Source: Smittium culicis
Taxonomy: Eukaryota; Kickxellomycota; Harpellomycetes; Harpellales; Legeriomycetaceae
Assembly: GCA_001970855.1 (NCBI GenBank)
Contig: LSSN01000955.1
Span: 1 to 45,375 of the forward strand
Length of the DNA: 45,375 nt
Reading direction: 5' to 3'
Shown: positions 45,242-45,375 of the stretch, piece after piece
Layout: each line of letters begins with the position of its first letter
Numbering within the stretch: the first letter of the stretch is position 1
Made by a program: the position numbers and the translations under genes
The notes under the pieces: model-generated
Databases searched by the model: none
Told to the model about the DNA's origin: nothing
What the model saw: only the letters and a program-made list of their open reading frames with translations

Positions 45242-45375
45242 ATGGTTTCATTTAAAACACTCATTATTAGCATTTCTGCCATATCTACCACATTTGCATA
45301 CTCCTACGGCAGATTCCTTTATGACAATGACAGTGTAGAGATTGCTCAAAGAGGAAGAGGAGGATTTAGAGGAAG
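45242..45375 (+). CDS. Second copy of the secreted Gly/Arg/Pro-rich protein, partial
   Basis: The ATG at 45242 opens a frame that runs off the window after 44 complete codons: signal peptide MVSFKTLIISISAISTTFA, then YSYGRFLYDND, then the start of the RGRGGFRG region. These 134 bases are identical to the first 134 bases of the gene at 31084-30551 on the other strand, as is most of the promoter. Differences further upstream show the two copies to be true paralogues rather than one sequence placed twice. Whether the Pro-repeat and Cys-rich parts are the same cannot be seen. Confidence 0.85.
   Translation, partial: MVSFKTLIISISAISTTFAYSYGRFLYDNDSVEIAQRGRGGFRG

Noticed and set aside
1..45375. 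CRISPR arrays, bacterial operons, rRNA or tRNA genes
   Set aside because: None was seen; intron-containing genes and retroelements indicate a eukaryotic nuclear segment.

Overview
The window reads as part of an AT-rich nuclear genome of an early-diverging fungus. Evidence: short GT-AG introns of roughly 55-130 nt, fungal-type housekeeping genes (a Hul4-like HECT ligase, an EB1/Bim1/Mal3 protein, Enp2/NOL10, a Sen15-like tRNA-splicing endonuclease subunit, a DUF1279 protein), and DIRS-like and Ty3/gypsy retroelement debris. My best guess is a gut fungus of the Smittium/Harpellales type (Kickxellomycotina). That is an inference from composition and gene style; no rRNA or other marker gene is present.

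Layout. 1-533: C-terminal end of a tyrosine recombinase (DIRS-like) followed directly by a 99-bp palindrome, with an inverted partial copy further on. About 1.1-1.8 kb: decayed Ty3/gypsy Gag on the minus strand. 5.0-6.0 kb: DUF1279 mitochondrial membrane protein (+). 6.2-7.4 kb: five-exon EB1 gene (-). About 8.05-8.27 kb: an unrecognised small terminal exon (-). 8.6-13.3 kb: four-exon Hul4-like HECT E3 (-). 13.3-18.2 kb: gene-free DNA with a cluster of four MITE-like elements at 15.1-16.4 kb. 18.2-20.2 kb: four-exon Enp2 (+). 20.2-25.3 kb: no convincing gene, plus a microsatellite. 25.36-25.80 kb: small predicted membrane protein (-). 26.25-27.02 kb: four-exon Sen15-like gene (-). 27.7-28.8 kb: an N gap flanked by an exact direct repeat that is probably a contig-end assembly artefact.

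From 28.6 kb on the DNA is accessory in character: a 5'-truncated, frameshifted maltose/galactoside-type O-acetyltransferase (+), a secreted Gly/Arg/Pro/Cys-rich protein (-), more MITEs, an intact acetyltransferase paralogue (-), a cluster of three piggyBac-like MITEs, and a stretch of retroelement remains (integrase core at 35.6 kb, protease/RT/RNase H at 36.8-38.6 kb). A phased 10-bp GAA array lies at 40.35 kb. The last 134 bases are the start of a second, inverted copy of the secreted-protein gene, including its promoter.

How the genes relate. The housekeeping genes (microtubule plus-end binding, ubiquitination, ribosome biogenesis, tRNA splicing, mitochondrial membrane) are functionally independent neighbours and do not form a pathway. 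The accessory half has two duplicated gene families (acetyltransferase, secreted repeat protein) interspersed with short inverted-repeat elements. The most novel material is the secreted low-complexity protein family and the MITE families: six copies of a ~197-bp TTAA type and five of a TA type, including a nested pair and two elements abutting at one shared TTAA.
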